Source: Lonsdalea britannica (GTDB lineage: Bacteria > Pseudomonadota > Gammaproteobacteria > Enterobacterales > Enterobacteriaceae). From it: a DNA stretch of 8,646 bases. Within the stretch, counting starts at the first letter, position 1; each line of letters opens with the position of its first letter. A program made the position numbers and the translations under genes. The notes under the pieces were generated by a model that searched no databases, had not been told where the DNA came from, and saw nothing but the letters and a program-made list of their open reading frames with translations. The DNA lies in assembly GCF_946477055.1 (NCBI RefSeq), contig NZ_CAMKXG010000153.1, positions 1-8,646 of the forward strand, given 5' to 3'. Positions 5,913-8,646 of this stretch are shown one piece after another.

Positions 5913-6017
5913 GTGTTCCGTGCAAATTTAACCTTCTTCGATTTCAACACGTTAGCCTTAAAACTGTTTGAACATTACCCAGACCACTAAGGCCTGACGT
6001 AGGCTGGTGCGTTTTTT
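5913..6017 (+). promoter_or_regulatory. Possible attenuator: short Phe-containing frame plus alternative hairpins
   Basis: A 25-codon frame begins with GTG at 5913 and ends with TAA at 5988-5990. It encodes MFRANLTFFDFNTLALKLF followed by EHYPDH, with five Phe and one Tyr. Its stop falls inside the first half of the terminator-like hairpin at 5985-6017. GCCTTA (5955-5960) is complementary to TAAGGC (5988-5993) and could form a competing antiterminator. TTTCAACACGTT (5942-5953) can fold against AAACTGTTTGAA (5961-5972) with small bulges. The layout resembles amino-acid attenuators such as pheA. Against it: no Shine-Dalgarno at the GTG, no clear promoter, and only moderate Phe density. The target would be yitT-tyrB. 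Confidence 0.28.
5985..6017 (+). terminator. Terminator-like hairpin upstream of yitT
   Basis: GGCCT (5991-5995) pairs with AGGCT (6001-6005) across a 5-nt loop, including one G-U pair. CAC (5985-5987) pairs with GTG (6007-6009) across a small internal loop. The stem is followed after CG by six T (6012-6017). It may end the regulator transcript about 200 nt after its stop, end a small RNA, or act as an attenuator for yitT-tyrB. The remaining 43 bp before yitT (6018-6060) show no clear promoter. Confidence 0.45.
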
Positions 6018-6060
6018 GCTTCCTATTCTCTATCGTTCTATCAACTAACGTACTGTTCTT

Positions 6061-6675
6061 ATGGATAATGTCATCAACCACGACGATCTGTCGCACACCC
6101 CCATCGAGGATATGATCGCGCTCCTTATCGGTACGCTTATGGTCTCTTTTGGCGTCGTGCTGCTGCGCCAGTCCGGAGCCCTGACCGGGGGAACCGCAGG
6201 CATGGCCTTTTTGCTGCACTATGTTCTTCATCTCTCGTTCGGCGTCGCGTTCTTCCTGATCAATCTGCCGTTTTATTATCTGGCGATCCGCCGTATGGGC
6301 TGGCGTTTTACGCTCAAGACCTTCTGCGCGGTCGCGCTGGTCTCGGTGTTTTCCGACCTGCACGGACACTTCATCCATATCGACCGACTGGATCCTTTTT
6401 ATGCGACGCTGTTCGGCAATGTGATTATGGGGCTGGGATTTATCGTCCTGTTCCGCCACAAAGCCAGTCTGGGCGGCGTCAATATTCTTGCGCTTTATTT
6501 ACAGGATAAAAGTGGAATCAGGGCCGGCAAATTTCAAATGGTGGTGGATGTGATTATTGTGCTGGCGTCGCTGTTCGTGGTAAGCATACCCATGCTGGTT
6601 GCCTCTATCGTGGGAGCAACCATCCTGAATCTGATTATTGCCATGAATCACCGCCCAGGACGCTACGCGGTGTAA
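6061..6675 (+). CDS. YitT-family (DUF161) inner-membrane protein, short form
   Basis: This is a 204-aa polytopic membrane protein. Hydrophobic segments appear at about residues 18-36, 47-76 (probably two), 86-99, 114-132 and 160-195. The related glycine motifs LTGGTAGMAFLLHY (41-54) and SLGGVNILALYL (136-147) suggest an internal duplication, as in other YitT proteins. The protein ends NHRPGRYAV, so the C-terminal soluble DUF2179 domain of the longer Bacillus YitT type is absent. Molecular function is unknown for the family; transport is a reasonable guess only. The ATG at 6061 has no visible Shine-Dalgarno; the next in-frame ATG (6112) follows GAGGA by only 1 nt, so 6061 is kept with moderate certainty. 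tyrB starts 62 bp downstream with no terminator between, so co-transcription is likely. This location suggests a link to aromatic metabolites, which is inference. Confidence 0.9.
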   Translation: MDNVINHDDLSHTPIEDMIALLIGTLMVSFGVVLLRQSGALTGGTAGMAFLLHYVLHLSFGVAFFLINLPFYYLAIRRMGWRFTLKTFCAVALVSVFSDLHGHFIHIDRLDPFYATLFGNVIMGLGFIVLFRHKASLGGVNILALYLQDKSGIRAGKFQMVVDVIIVLASLFVVSIPMLVASIVGATILNLIIAMNHRPGRYAV

Positions 6676-6723
6676 CGTCTTAGGACTATGGGCAATATCA
6701 CTACGCGAGATATCGACTAATCC

Positions 6724-6740
6724 AGGAGTATGTGACCGTG
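6724..6740 (+). promoter_or_regulatory. Ribosome binding site that fixes the tyrB start at a GTG
   Basis: AGGAG (6724-6728) is 9 nt before the GTG at 6738 but only 3 nt before an alternative in-frame GTG at 6732. The 6738 start gives [12 protein letters not shown], matching the E. coli TyrB N-terminus ([12 protein letters not shown]). An ATG at 6730 is followed at once by TGA. Confidence 0.8.
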
Positions 6741-7931
6741 TTTCAACATGTTGACGCCTATGCGGGCGATCCCATCCTGTCGCTGATGGAGCAATTCAAA
6801 CAGGACCCCCGAGCCGACAAAGTCAACCTCAGCATCGGGCTGTACTACGACGAGCACGCGGTGATCCCCCAGTTGAAAGCGGTCAGCGCCGCACAGGCTC
6901 AACTGACGGATCAGTTTAAACATGCGAGCAGCTACCTGCCGATGGAAGGGTTGGCGTCTTATCGCACCGCGATTCAACGGCTGCTGTTCGGCGATCACCA
7001 CCCCGCGCTAAGCGCCGGTCGCATCGCCACAATCCAGACCGTAGGCGGCTCGGGCGCGCTGAAGGTCGGCGCCGATTTTCTGAAACGCTATTTTCCTGAT
7101 TCGGAAGTCTGGGTCAGCGACCCGACCTGGGAAAACCATATCGCCATCTTCTCCGGCGCCGGTTTCCAAGTGCATACCTATCCCTACTTCGACAACGCCA
7201 GCCGGGGGGTGAACTTCCAGGGCATGCTCGACGCGCTGAAGCAGCTGCCAGCACAAAGCATCGTCCTGTTGCATCCCTGCTGCCACAACCCGACCGGCGC
7301 GGATTTGACCCACGCGCAATGGGATCAGGTCATTGAAGTATTGCTGTCGCGCAAACTGATCCCGTTCCTGGATATCGCCTATCAAGGATTTGGCGCAGGC
7401 ATGGACGACGATGCCTACGCCATTCGCGCCATCGCGGGCTCCGGCTTGCCTGCGCTGGTGAGCAATTCGTTTTCGAAAATTTTCTCGCTATACAGCGAAC
7501 GCGTCGGCGGGCTGTCCGTCATTTGTGAAGACCGTCAGGCCGCAGAGCGCGTACTGGGTCAGTTGAAGGCTACGGTGCGACGCAACTACTCCAGCCCGCC
7601 GAATTTCGGCGGACAGCTGGTTTCTCACGTGCTCAACGACGAAACGCTGAACGCCGAATGGCATGCCGAGGTGACGGCGATGCGGCAACGTATCTCGGAA
7701 ATGCGGCAAACGTTGGTGGATGCGCTGAAGCAAGCCCTGCCCGACCGGAATTTCGACTACCTGCTGACGCAACGCGGAATGTTCAGCTACACTGGTTTTA
7801 GCCCTGAACAAGTGGATCGGCTGCGCGAGGAGTTCGGCGTTTACCTCATCGCCAGCGGTCGCGTTTGCATAGCCGGACTCAATCACAGCAACATACAAAG
7901 GGTTGCCGCGGCGTTTGCCGCCGTGCAATAG
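6738..7931 (+). CDS. tyrB: Aromatic-amino-acid aminotransferase
   Basis: This is a 397-aa PLP enzyme of fold type I, subgroup I-alpha, the same length as E. coli TyrB and similar throughout. It catalyses the last step of Tyr and Phe synthesis in the cytoplasm (4-hydroxyphenylpyruvate or phenylpyruvate plus glutamate) and also acts on the leucine and aspartate keto acids. Motifs: SIGLYYDE near the N-terminus, [23 protein letters not shown] (cofactor Asn), [13 protein letters not shown] (Asp and Tyr that contact PLP), SNSFSKIF with Schiff-base Lys247, YSERVGG with the phosphate-binding Arg255, and [13 protein letters not shown] with Arg375, the substrate-carboxylate Arg. TyrB rather than AspC is supported by the near identity of these blocks. 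It probably shares a transcript with yitT. No TyrR box (TGTAAA-N6-TTTACA) is visible in the 62-bp gap, unlike the TyrR-regulated E. coli gene. Confidence 0.97.
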   Translation: MFQHVDAYAGDPILSLMEQFKQDPRADKVNLSIGLYYDEHAVIPQLKAVSAAQAQLTDQFKHASSYLPMEGLASYRTAIQRLLFGDHHPALSAGRIATIQTVGGSGALKVGADFLKRYFPDSEVWVSDPTWENHIAIFSGAGFQVHTYPYFDNASRGVNFQGMLDALKQLPAQSIVLLHPCCHNPTGADLTHAQWDQVIEVLLSRKLIPFLDIAYQGFGAGMDDDAYAIRAIAGSGLPALVSNSFSKIFSLYSERVGGLSVICEDRQAAERVLGQLKATVRRNYSSPPNFGGQLVSHVLNDETLNAEWHAEVTAMRQRISEMRQTLVDALKQALPDRNFDYLLTQRGMFSYTGFSPEQVDRLREEFGVYLIASGRVCIAGLNHSNIQRVAAAFAAVQ

Positions 7932-7948
7932 CATCGTTTGCTCATACT

Positions 7949-7980
7949 GCCTGCCGGCATCCAACGGCAGGCTTTTTTTT
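7949..7980 (+). terminator. Rho-independent terminator of tyrB
   Basis: GCCTGCCG (7949-7956) pairs perfectly with CGGCAGGC (7965-7972) across an 8-nt loop, followed by T8 (7973-7980). A second GGGC plus T6 follows directly (7981-7990). It lies 17 bp after the tyrB stop. Confidence 0.95.
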
Positions 7981-8049
7981 GGGCTTTTTTGGGGATTTGT
8001 TCAGACGGGACGACGGCCGCAGAAGTTCAGCGACCGCCGGAGGGACATG

Positions 8050-8075
8050 CAGATATCCGCCGAGGCGGATATCTG
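8050..8075. repeat. Perfect 12-bp inverted repeat between tyrB and the chemoreceptor
   Basis: CAGATATCCGCC (8050-8061) and GGCGGATATCTG (8064-8075) are exact reverse complements with 2 nt between them. No T run follows on either strand, so it is not a classical terminator. It is 35 bp past the chemoreceptor stop codon and could protect that mRNA's 3' end. The remaining intergenic DNA (7981-8109) shows nothing else. Confidence 0.8.
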
Positions 8076-8109
8076 GGGCCGACGGCAGTTCGCCGCCAGC
8101 CGTGATGTT

Positions 8110-8646
8110 TTAGAACGACGTCCAGTCTTCAGAGCTGGCGGAAGCCGTCGCTGGCGACGCTTTTTCCTGCTTAACCGCTTTCGCTACAGGCAACGCGCTC
8201 GCCGCAGAAGCTTGTGGCTGCTGACGGCCGCTTGTGGCGACGAAGCTGTGGCTCAACTTGAAGGTGCTCACCGCATCGGTCAGCATTGTCGCCTGAGACT
8301 GCAGAGACAGCGCCGCCGAAGCGGACTCTTCCACCAGCGCGGCGTTCTGCTGCGTTGTGGAGTCAATCTGGCCGACCGCAATGTTGATCTGATTGATACC
8401 ATCGCTCTGCTCGCCGCTGGCCTGAGAGATTTCGCTGATGATGTCGTTCACGTCCTGCACATGCGTGGTCAGGCTGGACATGTTGTCTTCCGCGGAGTCC
8501 ACAAGCTGCATCCCTTCCTGGATCTTGCCGACGGAGTCGTCGATCAGTTCTTTGATCTCTTTCGCCGCCGTGGCACTGCGCTGCGCCAGAGAGCGAACTT
8601 CACCCGCAACCACCGCAAAGCCTCTGCCCTGTTCGCCAGCACGCGC
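8110..8646 (-). CDS. Methyl-accepting chemotaxis protein, C-terminal part (5' end outside window)
   Basis: 178 codons of a transmembrane chemoreceptor are visible; the ligand-binding, membrane and HAMP parts lie beyond the right edge. The visible frame opens with [20 protein letters not shown], the highly conserved hairpin tip that contacts CheA and CheW, and then runs as the C-terminal coiled-coil helix. [14 protein letters not shown] contains the conserved C-terminal methylation helix modified by CheR and CheB. A flexible Ala/Pro/Gln/Ser-rich linker of about 35 residues follows, and the protein ends SEDWTSF. The last five residues, DWTSF, fit the xWxxF pentapeptide (NWETF in E. coli Tsr and Tar) that tethers CheR and CheB, so this is probably a high-abundance-type receptor. 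The ligand cannot be inferred. A GTG at 8611-8613 is an internal Val codon, not a start. Confidence 0.95.
   Translation of the reverse strand, partial: ARAGEQGRGFAVVAGEVRSLAQRSATAAKEIKELIDDSVGKIQEGMQLVDSAEDNMSSLTTHVQDVNDIISEISQASGEQSDGINQINIAVGQIDSTTQQNAALVEESASAALSLQSQATMLTDAVSTFKLSHSFVATSGRQQPQASAASALPVAKAVKQEKASPATASASSEDWTSF

Noticed and set aside
5833..5931. 32-codon ATG frame with AAGG 7 nt upstream, between the regulator and yitT
   Set aside because: Plausible initiation signals, but no recognisable composition or homology and no Phe/Tyr enrichment; too short to support as a gene.
5944..6459. 171-codon minus-strand frame opposite yitT
   Set aside because: Hydrophilic reverse image of a membrane protein gene, with no ribosome binding site or motif.
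1..8646. Mobile elements, CRISPR arrays, tRNA or phage genes as explanation for the extra genes between alr and tyrB
   Set aside because: No transposase or integrase, direct-repeat array, tRNA or attachment-site repeat was seen, and coding style appears uniform across the inserted genes.

Overview
The window looks like chromosomal DNA of an enterobacterium. The core genes qorA, dnaB, alr and tyrB encode proteins that, compared from memory, are very close to the E. coli K-12 proteins in sequence and length. The divergent qorA / dnaB-alr layout is also the E. coli one. The moderately high GC coding style, a chemoreceptor ending in a CheR-docking pentapeptide and a periplasmic PheC suggest a soft-rot/plant-associated group (Pectobacteriaceae such as Dickeya, Brenneria, Lonsdalea or Pectobacterium). 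The genus is an inference and was not tested by search.

Layout. 1-995: qorA on the minus strand, diverging from dnaB (1115-2524) and alr (2543-3628), which form an 18-bp-spaced pair ending at a strong bidirectional terminator (3655-3687). 3755-4006: a small secreted DUF1471 (YhcN/BhsA-like) protein on the minus strand. 4248-5012: a periplasmic cyclohexadienyl/arogenate dehydratase of the PheC type, minus strand. It faces away from an Lrp/AsnC-family regulator (5335-5802) across a 322-bp control region. 6061-6675: a short YitT-family membrane protein. 6738-7931: tyrB, with a strong terminator at 7949-7980. 8110-8646: the C-terminal part of a methyl-accepting chemotaxis protein on the minus strand, cut by the window edge.

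In E. coli K-12 tyrB directly follows alr. Here about 3.1 kb carrying four extra genes lies between them. Three of the genes in 4248-7931 fit one theme. PheC makes phenylpyruvate or phenylalanine in the periplasm, TyrB interconverts phenylpyruvate/4-hydroxyphenylpyruvate and Phe/Tyr in the cytoplasm, and an amino-acid-type Lrp/AsnC regulator sits between them. The YitT protein is of unknown function and lies 62 bp upstream of tyrB, so it is the obvious candidate for a membrane step.

The least explained stretch is 5803-6060, between the regulator and yitT. It holds a short, Phe-containing open frame that ends inside the first arm of a terminator-like hairpin with a T6 run. A second segment could pair with that arm instead. 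This resembles an amino-acid attenuator, but it lacks a visible ribosome binding site and promoter, so it is reported as a hypothesis. No tRNA, rRNA, CRISPR array, insertion sequence or phage gene was seen.
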